In this document: positions 55,574-64,000 of the stretch, piece by piece
Position numbering within the stretch: position 1 is the first letter of the stretch
Layout of the letters: the number at the start of each line of letters is the position of its first letter
Assembly (NCBI RefSeq): GCF_030413175.1
Contig: NZ_CP129212.1
Coordinates: 186,001-250,000, forward strand
Direction: 5' to 3'
Source of the DNA: Bradyrhizobium roseum
Lineage (GTDB): Bacteria > Pseudomonadota > Alphaproteobacteria > Rhizobiales > Xanthobacteraceae
Length of the DNA stretch: 64,000 bases
Notes under the pieces: model-generated
Seen by the model: the letters and a program-made list of their open reading frames with translations, nothing else
Databases searched by the model: none
Told to the model about the DNA's origin: nothing
Position numbers and translations under genes: made by a program

Positions 55574-56173
55574 ATGCTAGTTCTTGGTCTCACCGGTTCC
55601 ATCGGCATGGGAAAATCGACGACGGGAAAGCTGTTCGTCGAAGCCGGCGTTCCGCTCTACGACGCCGATGCCGAGGTTCACAAACTCTACGAGGGCGCAG
55701 CGGTCCCGGCGATCGAAGCCGCCTTTCCGGGCACGACGTCAAATGGAAAGGTGGATCGGCAAAAGCTCAGTGAACGCGTGGTGCACGATCCCGCGGCCAT
55801 GAAGCAGCTCGAGCAGATCGTTCATCCCATGCTGGGGGCCGGCCGGCAGAAATTCTTCGAGGAGGCCGAACGCGCCGGCGCGCCGGTCGTCGTCGTTGAT
55901 GTACCGCTGCTCTACGAGACCGGCGGCGAGAAGCGGGTCGATGCCGTGGTCGTGGTGACGACGTCGCCGGAACTGCAGCGCGAGCGGGTACTGGCGCGCG
56001 GTACTATGGATGCCGCGAAACTCGATTCAATCATTGCGCGTCAAACGCCCGACGCGGAAAAGCGCAGGCGTGCCGATTTCGTGGTGGATACCTCGCATGG
56101 ACTCGATCCGGTGCGTGCCCGAATCAAGGACATCCTGGCCGAGGTCGTTAAGATGCCACGGCGGCGGATCTGA
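55574..56173 (+). CDS. coaE: Dephospho-CoA kinase
   Basis: This enzyme catalyses the last step of coenzyme A synthesis by phosphorylating the ribose 3'-hydroxyl. It has 199 residues. The P-loop GSIGMGKST is at 8-16, [15 protein letters not shown] is the conserved substrate segment, and the lid region includes [16 protein letters not shown]. The dnaQ gene follows after 31 bp. Confidence 0.96.
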   Translation: MLVLGLTGSIGMGKSTTGKLFVEAGVPLYDADAEVHKLYEGAAVPAIEAAFPGTTSNGKVDRQKLSERVVHDPAAMKQLEQIVHPMLGAGRQKFFEEAERAGAPVVVVDVPLLYETGGEKRVDAVVVVTTSPELQRERVLARGTMDAAKLDSIIARQTPDAEKRRRADFVVDTSHGLDPVRARIKDILAEVVKMPRRRI

Positions 56174-56204
56174 TTCGCCACGACTCCAGCTTCGTTAAGG
56201 CCCC

Positions 56205-56906
56205 ATGCGCGAAATCGTCCTCGATACCGAAACCACCGGCCTCGATCCGCTGCGCGGCGATCGACTGGTCGAGATCGGCTGCGTCGAGATCTTCAATCGC
56301 ATGCCGACCGGGCAGACGTTCCATCGCTACATCAATCCCGAGCGCGACATGCCGGCCGAAGCGTTTGCCGTGCACGGCCTGTCCAGCGAATTCCTCGCCA
56401 CCAAGCCGCTGTTCGCCGAGGTGGTCGAGGAGTTCCTCGAATTCATCGGCGACGCGCCGCTCGTCATTCACAACGCCTCGTTCGACGTCGGCTTCATCAA
56501 TGCCGAGCTCGATCGCGTCAAGCGGCAGCCGATCTTGCGCGACCGGCTGGTCGATACGCTGCTGCTGGCCCGGCGCAAGCACCCCGGCGTGTCGAACCGC
56601 CTCGATGATCTCTGTTCACGCTATGCGATCGACAATTCCCGCCGCACCAAGCACGGTGCGCTGCTCGACGCCGAATTATTGGCAGAAGTCTATATCGACC
56701 TGATCGGGGCGCGGCAGTCGCAATTGATCCTGGCGTCGGAAACCCGCATCACGATCACCAGCGGCATCGGCGACACGCCGCGCCGGCAGCGCGAAGTGCC
56801 GTTGGCCCCGCGCGTCAGCGACGCCGACCGCGAGGCGCATCGCGCGTTCGTCGCGACCCTGGGCGACAAGCCGATCTGGAACGATTTCCTGCCGGCTGCC
56901 GGCTAG
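56205..56906 (+). CDS. dnaQ: DNA polymerase III subunit epsilon (proofreading exonuclease)
   Basis: This 3'-5' proofreading exonuclease has 233 residues. The DEDDh motifs are present: LDTETTG with D7 and E9 (Exo I), HNASFDVGFINAEL (Exo II), and the KHGALLDAELLAEVY segment with the catalytic histidine and aspartate (Exo III). A clamp-binding stretch is likely towards the C-terminus. It closes the PpsR-maf-coaE-dnaQ unit and is followed by a repeat and an intrinsic terminator. Confidence 0.96.
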   Translation: MREIVLDTETTGLDPLRGDRLVEIGCVEIFNRMPTGQTFHRYINPERDMPAEAFAVHGLSSEFLATKPLFAEVVEEFLEFIGDAPLVIHNASFDVGFINAELDRVKRQPILRDRLVDTLLLARRKHPGVSNRLDDLCSRYAIDNSRRTKHGALLDAELLAEVYIDLIGARQSQLILASETRITITSGIGDTPRRQREVPLAPRVSDADREAHRAFVATLGDKPIWNDFLPAAG

Positions 56907-56913
56907 GCCGTAT

Positions 56914-56990
56914 GATGGGTTGAGCTCTTCGCGAAACCCATCATGCTTCAGCGATCGGGATCGATGGGTTTCGCAAGGGCTCAACCCATC
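56914..56990. repeat. 77-bp palindromic repeat between dnaQ and secB
   Basis: Positions 56914-56942 and 56963-56990 are inverted copies built on GATGGGTTGAGC and GCGAAACCCATC. Each arm can also fold on its own (GATGGGTT with AACCCATC). The element lies in the convergent dnaQ-secB gap. Confidence 0.75.
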
Positions 56991-57021
56991 CGACCAGCCG
57001 CCAGGAAGCCGATCGCGGCTT

Positions 57022-57060
57022 AACCCCATGCTACTTTGCATGGGGTTGTTTTCGCAATTT
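57022..57060 (+). terminator. Intrinsic terminator downstream of dnaQ
   Basis: AACCCCATGC (57022-57031) and GCATGGGGTT (57038-57047) form a perfect 10-bp stem over a 6-nt loop, followed by GTTTTCGCAATTTT. It may also mark the end of the convergent secB transcript. Confidence 0.85.
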
Positions 57061-57084
57061 TACTTTTGCGCGCGGTTTGCAGGG

Positions 57085-57573
57085 TCAGCTCAGCTTTGCG
57101 CCGGAAGCAGCCTGTGCGGCGGCCTGCCGTTCCATGTTCTGGCGGTACAGGCCGACGAAATCGACGGGATCGAGCATCAAGGGCGGGAAACCGCCGTCGC
57201 GGACGGCGGTGGCGATGATCTCGCGCGCAAACGGGAATAACAGGCGCGGGCATTCGATCATGATCAGCGGGTGCAGGTTTTCCTGCGGCACGTTGACGAT
57301 GCGGAATACGCCGGCATAGGCCAGCTCGAAGCTGAACATTACCTTGCCGGCGTTTTCGGCCTTGCCCTCGATCGACAGCGTCACCTCGAACTCGTTTTCC
57401 GAGAGATTGTTCGCGGAAACGTTGATCTGGATATTGATCGCCGGTTGCTGCTGTTGCGGGGCCAGCGAGGCGGGGGCGTTCGGATTCTCGAACGACAGAT
57501 CCTTGGTGTATTGTGCCAGCACGTTGAGCTGGGGAGGGGCCTGCTCGGGAGGTGCGCCGTTGCCGTTGGTCAT
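57085..57573 (-). CDS. secB: Protein-export chaperone SecB
   Basis: This tetrameric cytosolic chaperone keeps preproteins unfolded and hands them to SecA. It has 162 residues. [19 protein letters not shown] is the diagnostic N-terminal segment; [21 protein letters not shown] carries the SecA-contact region. It converges on dnaQ and is divergent from the Tim44-like gene. Confidence 0.96.
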   Translation of the reverse strand: MTNGNGAPPEQAPPQLNVLAQYTKDLSFENPNAPASLAPQQQQPAINIQINVSANNLSENEFEVTLSIEGKAENAGKVMFSFELAYAGVFRIVNVPQENLHPLIMIECPRLLFPFAREIIATAVRDGGFPPLMLDPVDFVGLYRQNMERQAAAQAASGAKLS

Positions 57574-58015
57574 GAAACTCTCTCCTGAAGCTGGCGAGCG
57601 GAGCCCGTTTTCGCCTGAATTCGCCCGGTGGGCGCGATGTCTTTTCCGGGCGAGTGGCTATCATAGCCCCGCCTCGTTCCACAAGGACGACGGTTCGGTC
57701 ATTGGACTCTCCGCCAAATGTGGCAGATATGCCTAACACGGAGCTGCCGGCAGACCTAAATATCTGAATATGCGCGATTTCCGGGCACGATCGGGTTTCC
57801 CCTTGCGGCTAAAACGCGCTACAATTCGGTTGCGCCAAAACGCGCCATTGGCCGGGCGTAGTTTCATGCCTACATGCACTTGCCTACATGCAGTAGTCTC
57901 AATCGATGATGTATTCTCTGCCGTTCTCAGGGAAAACGCGTAAGAGAGCTTCTCGTCAGGGAACGCTCGGCCGCCGGGTCCGTTGCCGACGTTAGAACCA
58001 GAAAGCGAATGCGAC
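57574..58015. other. 442-bp divergent intergenic region
   Basis: This interval separates the secB and Tim44-like gene starts. I see no gene in it. It contains a two-copy 14-bp tandem repeat (57867-57894). Promoters for both genes must lie here. Confidence 0.5.
57867..57894. repeat. 14-bp tandem repeat, two copies
   Basis: TGCCTACATGCACT and TGCCTACATGCAGT follow one another directly and differ at one base. They lie 122 bp upstream of the Tim44-like start and could be a protein-binding or slippage site. Confidence 0.6.
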
Positions 58016-58720
58016 GTGGATATTTACACTATCATCTTCCTGGCGCTGGCGGTGTTCATCTTCCTGCGCCTGCGCAGCGTCCTCGGGCAGCGCACCGGAA
58101 GCGAACGGCCGCCCTACGATCGCGCCGCGCCCAATGTCGTGCAGCGGACGCAGGACAACAACAACGTCGTCCCGATGCCGGGAGCCGTCATAGATCAGGC
58201 GCCGCTTGCGCCGAGCGCCGATGTCGCTCCCGCCGACCGCTGGAAGGGCATTGCCGAACCGGGCACGCCGCTTGCCGCGGGACTCGATGCCATCGTCGCC
58301 CACGACTCCTCGTTCGATCCCCGGCATTTCATCGCCGGCGCCCGCAGCGCCTACGAGATGATCGTGCTGGCCTTCGCCAATGGCGACCGCCGCGCGCTGA
58401 AGGATCTGTTGTCCAGCGACGTCTATGACAGCTTCGAGACCGTGATCAAGGATCGCGAGAAGCACGAGCAGAAAACCGAAACGCGGTTTGTTTCGATCGA
58501 CAAGGCCGAGCTGGTGAGCGCGGAAGCGCGCGACCGTGCGGCACAGCTCACCGTTCGCTTCGTGTCGCAGATGATCTCGGTCACCCGCGACAAGACCGGC
58601 GCCATTGTCGATGGCAACCCCGATAAGGTCGCCGATATCACCGATGTCTGGACATTCGCCCGCGATACAGGTTCTCGCGATCCGAACTGGAAGCTGGTTG
58701 GCACCGGAAGCGCGGCCTGA
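58016..58720 (+). CDS. Tim44-like domain protein
   Basis: This protein of 234 residues has one N-terminal membrane anchor (MDIYTIIFLALAVFIFLRL), a variable linker and a C-terminal Tim44-like domain (about 95-230), including FIAGARSAYEMIVLAFANGD and LKDLLSSDVYDSFE. Mitochondrial Tim44 tethers Hsp70 to the import channel; the bacterial TimA homologue is membrane-attached with unclear role. GTG 58016 is chosen because it starts the anchor. The mltA gene overlaps its end. Confidence 0.87.
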   Translation: MDIYTIIFLALAVFIFLRLRSVLGQRTGSERPPYDRAAPNVVQRTQDNNNVVPMPGAVIDQAPLAPSADVAPADRWKGIAEPGTPLAAGLDAIVAHDSSFDPRHFIAGARSAYEMIVLAFANGDRRALKDLLSSDVYDSFETVIKDREKHEQKTETRFVSIDKAELVSAEARDRAAQLTVRFVSQMISVTRDKTGAIVDGNPDKVADITDVWTFARDTGSRDPNWKLVGTGSAA

Positions 58721-60257
58721 GACGCGACGCCTTGCCGGCGTTGCGTGTGCTGCATTCGCGTTGGCGTGTTCGCTGGCTCCGGTGGATGCGCTCGCGCGTC
58801 ATTCGCGTGCACACAAGCAGCCGCCTCCGCCTGCCGAGCGGCACCTGCCCTATCCCGAGCTTGAACTGCCGTTCCAGGTCAACGGCGGTCAGTATGCGCC
58901 GGTGGCCTGGTCGGAGATCGCGGGCTGGAGCGAGGACGATCATCTCGCGGCCTACAAGGCGTTTCGCGTCAGCTGCAAGCCGATAGCGGCGCAGAAAACG
59001 CCGCCGGCCGATCCGAAGGCGCTCGGCACCTCGCTGCGCGACCCCTGCCAGGTCGCCAAAGGCCTCGAACTATCCGACGATCCGAAGGCAAAGGCTTTCT
59101 TCGAGGAGCATTTTCTTCCCCTTCGTATTTCGCGTCTTGGCGAAGGCGAGGGCTTCGTCACCGGCTACTACGAGCCCATCGTCGATGGTTCGCGGACCGA
59201 GAACGAAGTCTACAAGGTGCCGGTCTATCGCCGGCCTTCCAACCTGTTCGTCCGCGGCACCACGCAGGCTTCCGCCGGCCTGCCCAACAAGGGCCAGGTG
59301 TTTCGCAAGATCGGCCGCCGCAAGCTGGTGCCGTATTACGACCGCGGTGAGATCGAGGATGGCGCCATTGCGGGCCGCGGGCTCGAAATCTGCTACCTGA
59401 AGGAACAGGCCGACCTGCTGTTCTCGCAGATTCAGGGCTCGGCACGGGTCAGCCTCGATGACGGCTCGACGGTCCGCATCAATTACGATGCCCATAATGG
59501 CTATCCCTATACGGCGGTCGGCCGCATCCTGATCGAGCGCAACATCATCCCCCGGGATCAGATGTCGATGCAGAAGATCCGGGAGTGGATGGAAAACAAT
59601 CCCAACGAGGCCGACGAACTGCGGCGGCAGAACAAGTCCTATGTCTTCTTTCGCGAGGTGCAGCTTTCCGACAAGGACGAGGCAGTTGGCGCCCAGGGCG
59701 TGCCGCTGACGCCGGGCCGGTCGATCGCGGTCGACAAATCATTGCATGTCTATGGCACGCCGTTCTTCATCGAGGGCGAACTGCCGATCGAGACGGCGCA
59801 ATCGAAGACGCCGTTCCGCCGCCTGATGATCGCGCAGGACACCGGCTCCGCCATCATCGGACCCGCGCGCGCCGATCTCTATTTCGGCGCGGGTCTGGAC
59901 GCCGGCAAGATCGCCGGCCGCCTTCGTCACGGTGCGCGGTTCGTCATGCTGGTGCCCAGGAGTCTTGATCCGGCGGCGCGCGGCCGCAAGCTGCCGGTGC
60001 CGGACGACCGGCCGTCGGAGAAGATCGCAAAACTGTTTCCGCAAACCGCGGCGGTGGCGAAGCCGCCCGAGGTTACGGATGCGACCAATGCGAAGCCGGC
60101 GGCAGCGCCGGCGCCCGCACCAGGACCTGCGCAGACGGCCGCGATTCAGGCGCCGGTCGCGCAGCGGGTGCCGCTTCCCGAGCCTCGGCCCCAGGTGGAG
60201 GCGGTTTCCACAAAGCCGGTTCAGCGTCACCCGCGCCGATACCGCCATCGTCGATGA
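58698..60257 (+). CDS. mltA: Membrane-bound lytic murein transglycosylase A
   Basis: This enzyme cleaves peptidoglycan to 1,6-anhydromuropeptides. The 519-residue product has a signal peptide (about residues 1-28, LAGVACAAFALACSLAPVDALA) and the MltA domain, with GFVTGYYEPIVDGSR and the 3D-type C-terminal part DTGSAIIGPARADLYFGAG holding catalytic aspartates. About 80 C-terminal residues are Ala/Pro-rich and end in a basic arginine/histidine tail. TTG 58698 is proposed because GGAAG stands before it; it overlaps the Tim44-like gene by 23 bp. The Smr gene overlaps its end as ATGA. Confidence 0.9.
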   Translation: MAPEARPETRRLAGVACAAFALACSLAPVDALARHSRAHKQPPPPAERHLPYPELELPFQVNGGQYAPVAWSEIAGWSEDDHLAAYKAFRVSCKPIAAQKTPPADPKALGTSLRDPCQVAKGLELSDDPKAKAFFEEHFLPLRISRLGEGEGFVTGYYEPIVDGSRTENEVYKVPVYRRPSNLFVRGTTQASAGLPNKGQVFRKIGRRKLVPYYDRGEIEDGAIAGRGLEICYLKEQADLLFSQIQGSARVSLDDGSTVRINYDAHNGYPYTAVGRILIERNIIPRDQMSMQKIREWMENNPNEADELRRQNKSYVFFREVQLSDKDEAVGAQGVPLTPGRSIAVDKSLHVYGTPFFIEGELPIETAQSKTPFRRLMIAQDTGSAIIGPARADLYFGAGLDAGKIAGRLRHGARFVMLVPRSLDPAARGRKLPVPDDRPSEKIAKLFPQTAAVAKPPEVTDATNAKPAAAPAPAPGPAQTAAIQAPVAQRVPLPEPRPQVEAVSTKPVQRHPRRYRHRR

Positions 60258-60847
60258 AACGCCGGCCGTCGAGTTCGATTCCCGAACTACCGGAGCCGCC
60301 GCGACGCAAGCGCGGTCTGAGCGACGAGGATCGCGCGCTGTGGGAGAGCGTCGCCAAGCAGGTCAAGCCGCTGCGCAAACGGCGGGCTTCGAAGCCGCCA
60401 GTCGTCACGATGGACACCGAAAGCGCCACCGCGCCGAAACCGGTGGCTTCGCCGAAGCACGCTGCACCGCCACGAATCATTCCGCCCTCGAAACCATCCC
60501 CGCCGCCGCTGGCGCCGATCGGCCGCCGCGAGCGGTCGCATCTCTCGCGCGGCCGCAAGGAGATCGACGCGCGGCTCGACCTGCACGGCATGACGCAGAC
60601 GCGGGCGCATCGCGCGCTGTTCGGTTTTCTGCAGCGCGCCCACCATGACGGGCTGACGTTTGTGCTTGTTATCACTGGCAAGGGCAAGATGGGGCCTGAG
60701 TCCGAGCGTGGCGTGTTGCGCCGTCAGGTGCCGCACTGGCTCGGCCTGCCGGAATTCCGCTCGCTGGTGGTCGGCTTTGAGGAAGCCCATATCGGCCATG
60801 GCGGCGAGGGCGCGCTATATGTCCGGGTGCGGCGTGCGCGAATTTAA
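60254..60847 (+). CDS. Smr/MutS2-domain endonuclease-like protein
   Basis: This 197-residue protein has a basic, proline-rich N-terminal half and a C-terminal Smr domain. LDLHGMTQTRAHRAL carries the LDLHG motif, and LVITGKGKM carries the conserved TGKG-type loop. Stand-alone Smr proteins nick DNA or cleave RNA in stalled-ribosome rescue; the activity here is unknown. Its ATG overlaps the mltA stop by 4 bp. Its stop overlaps the end of the convergent membrane-protein gene by 4 bp. Confidence 0.9.
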   Translation: MKRRPSSSIPELPEPPRRKRGLSDEDRALWESVAKQVKPLRKRRASKPPVVTMDTESATAPKPVASPKHAAPPRIIPPSKPSPPPLAPIGRRERSHLSRGRKEIDARLDLHGMTQTRAHRALFGFLQRAHHDGLTFVLVITGKGKMGPESERGVLRRQVPHWLGLPEFRSLVVGFEEAHIGHGGEGALYVRVRRARI

Positions 60848-61968
60848 AACGGCCGCACGATTCCGACGCGCGGGATCAGCGTGACGATCCAGCCGAACAC
60901 CATCGTCTTCCTTTCATCCGCTGCTATCGGCAGCGTGTCTTTCGACGACGGCAGCATCTTCACCGCATGCAGGATCAGGAACAGGCACACCGCCCAGTTC
61001 GAGATCCAGCGGGAATAGTCGAACACGATCGCGAACATCACGAGATAGCCGAGGCTGACCGTCACGATCGCAGCGGTGACGATGTGGCGGTGTGTCTCGA
61101 TGGCGAGTGCCGCGATCAGATCGCGAAAATATCGCCAGAGCGGCCTGTGCAGCCAGATCAGCAGCACAAACACCGGCAGGCCGAGCGCATTGTGCGGCAG
61201 GCGGGCCCAGGTATCTGAAATCTCCTTCGCGAGCGGCTGGTACCAGATGTAGGCAAAGCTCAGCAGATTCGTCTGCGACGGGTCCGCCATCCGGCCTTGC
61301 AAATGGGCGATGAACTCGCTCTCCGGTACCCTCATCGTGCCGTAGAATTGTGCGGCAACGAACAGAACGCCGATCACGGCAAGCGCCGCGATGCCGGCGG
61401 CGACGTTGTGTCGGCTCGCGCCCTGAACGAGGTAATGCCGCAGCACCACGATGGCGGCGATGGTCGGCACATACATCAGGAGATGGATGTGGTGGATCAG
61501 AACGAGCGCGATCGAGGCCATCGCAGCGAGCAGGACATAGCCAAGCGAGCGCGCCGGAATCAGCAGCAGGCCGATCGCAAACAGGCAGCCGTAGATGTCG
61601 AAATGCCCGAGCGTGTGCATGAAGTTCTTCAGGAAGAACGGCGAGCCCGCCATGAACACGAACAGCGGCAGCTGCTTTTCGTCGAATCCGAACGTTCGCC
61701 GGAACAGCTGGACGAACAGCGCGGCCGTCACCAGCCACACGGTGCCGCTGAGTGCGAACACCAGCCACACCGGCACCTTGGCCGTGAACAGCGCGATGAT
61801 CGCGCCGATCAAAGCGCGTTTGGTGAAGCCGAAGTGATAGTCGACGAGGAGGTGGATGTAGGGGACGTAAGGCGGCAGCGCGATCTTGTGCCAGAACACC
61901 CCGACCAGCACGGCGATATTGACGACAAGCATCAACCGCCAGTGGTTTTGCCACACCCGCAAGCTCAC
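60844..61968 (-). CDS. Polytopic membrane protein, unknown function
   Basis: The roughly 374-residue protein has about nine to ten membrane helices, with short loops such as DYHFGFTKRALIG near the N-terminus and HHIHLLMYVPTIAA in the middle. The layout recalls GT-C-type glycosyltransferases or EpsG-like proteins, but no signature motif convinces me. The start is uncertain: GTG 61968 is given because longer readings run into a palindromic repeat that begins 4 bp upstream. It converges on the Smr gene with overlapping stops. Confidence 0.7.
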   Translation of the reverse strand: MSLRVWQNHWRLMLVVNIAVLVGVFWHKIALPPYVPYIHLLVDYHFGFTKRALIGAIIALFTAKVPVWLVFALSGTVWLVTAALFVQLFRRTFGFDEKQLPLFVFMAGSPFFLKNFMHTLGHFDIYGCLFAIGLLLIPARSLGYVLLAAMASIALVLIHHIHLLMYVPTIAAIVVLRHYLVQGASRHNVAAGIAALAVIGVLFVAAQFYGTMRVPESEFIAHLQGRMADPSQTNLLSFAYIWYQPLAKEISDTWARLPHNALGLPVFVLLIWLHRPLWRYFRDLIAALAIETHRHIVTAAIVTVSLGYLVMFAIVFDYSRWISNWAVCLFLILHAVKMLPSSKDTLPIAADERKTMVFGWIVTLIPRVGIVRPF

Positions 61969-61971
61969 ACC

Positions 61972-62067
61972 CGTCGTCCCGGTCTTGAGCCGGGTCCACA
62001 ACCCCGGTCATCTATTGTTGAAACCAGCCGTCGACCAAAGTGCCAAGCAACAGAGGCCGGGACGACG
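61972..62067. repeat. 96-bp palindromic repeat before the membrane-protein gene
   Basis: CGTCGTCCCGG (61972-61982) and CCGGGACGACG (62057-62067) are exact inverted ends. The element occupies most of the gap between hslU and the polytopic membrane gene and includes that gene's upstream in-frame codons. Confidence 0.78.
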
Positions 62068-62083
62068 ATCATATCTGCAAAAC

Positions 62084-63385
62084 TTACAGAATAAACCGGC
62101 TCAGATCCGCGTTCTTCGCGAGGTCGCCGACGTGCTTCTGCACATAATCGGCGTCGACCCTGATGGTCTCGCCATGGCGGTCGGGTGCGGCAAACGAAAT
62201 CTCGTCGAGCACCCGCTCCATCACCGTCTGCAGCCGCCGCGCGCCGATGTTCTCGACGGTCGAATTGACCGCGACCGCGACGTCGGCCAGCGCGTCGATC
62301 GCATCGTCGGTGATGTCGAGCGTGACGCCTTCGGTCTGCAGCAGCGCGACATATTGCTTGATCAGCGAGGCTTCCGGCTCGGTCAGGATCCGGCGCATGT
62401 CGTCGCGCGTCAGTGCCGACAGCTCGACGCGGATCGGCAGGCGTCCCTGCAGTTCCGGCAGCAGGTCCGAGGGCTTTGCGATATGGAACGCGCCGGAGGC
62501 GATGAACAGGATGTGGTCGGTCTTGACCGCGCCGTGCTTGGTCGAGACCGTGGTGCCCTCGATCAGCGGCAGCAGGTCGCGCTGCACGCCTTCGCGGGAG
62601 ACGTCGCCGCCAGTACGGCCGTCGCGCACGCAGATCTTGTCGATTTCGTCGAGAAACACGATGCCGTTGTTCTCGACCGCACTGATGGCTTCGAGCACCA
62701 GATGGTCGCTGTCCAGCAGCTTGTCGGCTTCCTCGTTGACGAGGATTTCGTGCGAGCTTTCGACGGTCAGGCGGCGGGTCTTGGTTCGCCCGCCCATCTT
62801 TCCGAAGATGTCACCGATCGAAATCGCGCCCATCTGCGCGCCGGGCATGCCCGGGATTTCGAACATCGGCATTCCGCCCGAGGATTGCGTCTCGATCTCG
62901 ATTTCCTTGTCGTTGAGTTCGCCGGCGCGCAGCTTCCTGCGGAAGGAATCGCGGGTGGCGGGGCTCGATCCCGGCCCGACCAGCGCATCGAGCACGCGGT
63001 CTTCGGCAGCCTGCTGCGCGCGCGCCTGCACGTCCTTGCGCTTGCGTTCGCGGACCTGCCCGATCGCGACTTCGACGAGGTCGCGGATGATCTGCTCGAC
63101 GTCGCGGCCGACATAGCCGACTTCGGTGAACTTGGTCGCTTCGACCTTGATGAAGGGCGCATTGGCGAGCTTGGCCAGCCGCCGTGCGATTTCCGTCTTG
63201 CCGACGCCGGTCGGCCCGATCATCAGGATGTTTTTCGGCAGCACCTCTTCACGCAAGCTGCCGGTGAGCTGCAGCCGCCGCCAGCGGTTGCGCAGCGCGA
63301 TCGATACCGCGCGCTTGGCGTCGGCCTGGCCGACAATGAAGCGGTCGAGTTCGGAGACGATTTCACGGGGAGAAAAGTCGGTCAT
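62084..63385 (-). CDS. hslU: ATP-dependent HslUV protease ATPase subunit
   Basis: This AAA+ unfoldase feeds substrates into the HslV peptidase. It has 433 residues. Walker [10 protein letters not shown] lies at 57-65, Walker B is [11 protein letters not shown], the pore motif GYVGRD is present, and the protein ends ADLSRFIL, the C-terminal tail that docks into HslV. The I domain spans about 110-240. hslV is not in the window and is expected upstream, beyond the right edge. Confidence 0.98.
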   Translation of the reverse strand: MTDFSPREIVSELDRFIVGQADAKRAVSIALRNRWRRLQLTGSLREEVLPKNILMIGPTGVGKTEIARRLAKLANAPFIKVEATKFTEVGYVGRDVEQIIRDLVEVAIGQVRERKRKDVQARAQQAAEDRVLDALVGPGSSPATRDSFRRKLRAGELNDKEIEIETQSSGGMPMFEIPGMPGAQMGAISIGDIFGKMGGRTKTRRLTVESSHEILVNEEADKLLDSDHLVLEAISAVENNGIVFLDEIDKICVRDGRTGGDVSREGVQRDLLPLIEGTTVSTKHGAVKTDHILFIASGAFHIAKPSDLLPELQGRLPIRVELSALTRDDMRRILTEPEASLIKQYVALLQTEGVTLDITDDAIDALADVAVAVNSTVENIGARRLQTVMERVLDEISFAAPDRHGETIRVDADYVQKHVGDLAKNADLSRFIL

Positions 63386-63435
63386 GTTTCCTAGGTAGGT
63401 CTCAAATGTTGCGAGAGCAAGCCGGGCAGGGCCCG

Positions 63436-64000
63436 CTAGATGATCGGCGGCCCGCTCTGCCAGCTCTTGATCGCGTCGAACGGGTGAATCAGCATGATGA
63501 TGTTCAGCGTCAGATTGTCGCGAATGTGCAGCGCCAGCACGGTTTCGAACAATACGATGATTGCCAGGGTGATGCCGACCGGAAGTCGTTTCGCCAGCAA
63601 AAAGCCGCCGATCATCGCAAAATTGTCTGCGATCGAGTTGACGATGCTGTCGCCGAAATAATCCAGCGAGATCGTGCCGGCGCGGTAGCGGTTGATGATC
63701 CAGTCGGAGTTCTCGACCAGTTCCCAGCCGCCTTCCACGAGCATGGCGAGCATCAGGCGGCCTTGCCAGGCGAGGCGCGGGAAGGCGAGGACCGCGGCGC
63801 CGTAGAACAGGATGCCGTGCAGGATATGAGACAGCGTGTACCAGTCGGCGATGTGCTGCGAGTTTTCCGAACTCTGCACGACGCCGTGCCAGAGTTTGAC
63901 GTAGCCGCAGGCGCAGATCGGCAGGCGTCCCATCCCATACAGGATGGCGGCCTGCGTTACGAGAATGCCGGCCGCGATTAGCGTCCAGTGCAACGTCGAA
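63436..64000 (-). CDS. DUF2585 (UPF0314) membrane protein, probably cut at its N-terminus
   Basis: This membrane protein of at least 185 residues belongs to DUF2585. The signature [30 protein letters not shown] is split across the loop after helix 1, and [18 protein letters not shown] follows. About five helices are seen. The frame is open to the window edge; TTG 63993 could be a start, but family members begin a few residues earlier, so the first codons probably lie outside. It is upstream of hslU on the same strand with 50 bp between. Confidence 0.85.
   Translation of the reverse strand, partial: STLHWTLIAAGILVTQAAILYGMGRLPICACGYVKLWHGVVQSSENSQHIADWYTLSHILHGILFYGAAVLAFPRLAWQGRLMLAMLVEGGWELVENSDWIINRYRAGTISLDYFGDSIVNSIADNFAMIGGFLLAKRLPVGITLAIIVLFETVLALHIRDNLTLNIIMLIHPFDAIKSWQSGPPII

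Overview
The window is high-GC alphaproteobacterial chromosome. It most likely comes from Bradyrhizobium or a close relative such as Rhodopseudomonas or Nitrobacter. The reasons are the rho-mnmE-mnmG-rsmG-parA-parB order, perfect alphaproteobacterial parS sites, GANTC (CcrM) and CtrA-type sites, the PpsR-maf-coaE-dnaQ-secB cluster, and several families of short palindromic intergenic repeats of the type common in Bradyrhizobium. The genus is an inference; no 16S rRNA gene is present.

Layout. Positions 1-9.3 kb hold metabolic genes: an MFS transporter cut by the window edge, gamma-glutamyltransferase, an SDR, a glutathione S-transferase divergent from a DUF2239 gene across twin palindromic operators, a 2-hydroxychromene-2-carboxylate isomerase, ketopantoate reductase, a dihaem cytochrome c and a PQQ-type sugar dehydrogenase. 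Positions 9.3-23.8 kb hold a DUF2235 hydrolase with membrane segments, tRNA-Gly(GCC), a thioredoxin/TPR protein and a Lon-substrate-domain protein. A block of about 5.7 kb follows, with a chemoreceptor, an alpha-carbonic anhydrase, an AraC regulator and a TetR regulator. It lies between the Lon-domain gene and the Trm112 gene. Then come a ubiquinone-type hydroxylase, TesB and a YjgN-like membrane protein.

Positions 24-28 kb carry two tandem glnK-amtB pairs for ammonium sensing and uptake; the second has a sigma-54-like promoter and an upstream dyad. Positions 28-29 kb carry a vapBC toxin-antitoxin operon with its operator, followed by two previously easy-to-miss small genes that overlap by ATGA. 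Positions 29-35 kb hold an aminotransferase, ftsK, a LolA-like protein and xthA, preceded by a perfect CtrA consensus. Positions 35-40 kb hold signalling and cell-wall genes: a cyclic-nucleotide-binding protein, an OmpR-type regulator, an L,D-transpeptidase, an MhpD-type hydratase, YggS and a diguanylate cyclase. Positions 40-45 kb hold leuS-lptE-holA.

Positions 45-57.6 kb look like the replication-origin region. All genes from parB back to hemJ read leftward and PpsR-maf-coaE-dnaQ read rightward, so they diverge from a gene-free interval at about 53.74-54.10 kb. That interval has an AT-rich stretch, clustered GANTC sites and DnaA-box-like repeats. Four parS sites lie 4-6 kb away. In Caulobacter the origin sits just before the homologous DUF299(PpsR)-maf-coaE-dnaQ-secB series, so this gap is proposed as oriC. 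Positions 57.6-64 kb hold secB, a Tim44-like protein, mltA, an Smr protein, a polytopic membrane protein, hslU and a DUF2585 protein at the edge.

No CRISPR array, insertion sequence, prophage or integrase was seen. The least-described items are the candidate oriC with its parS cluster, the carbonic anhydrase-chemoreceptor pair, the small genes behind vapBC, the DUF2239 operators, and mobile palindromic repeats that sit inside the parA-parB operon and supply the apparent start codon of holA.
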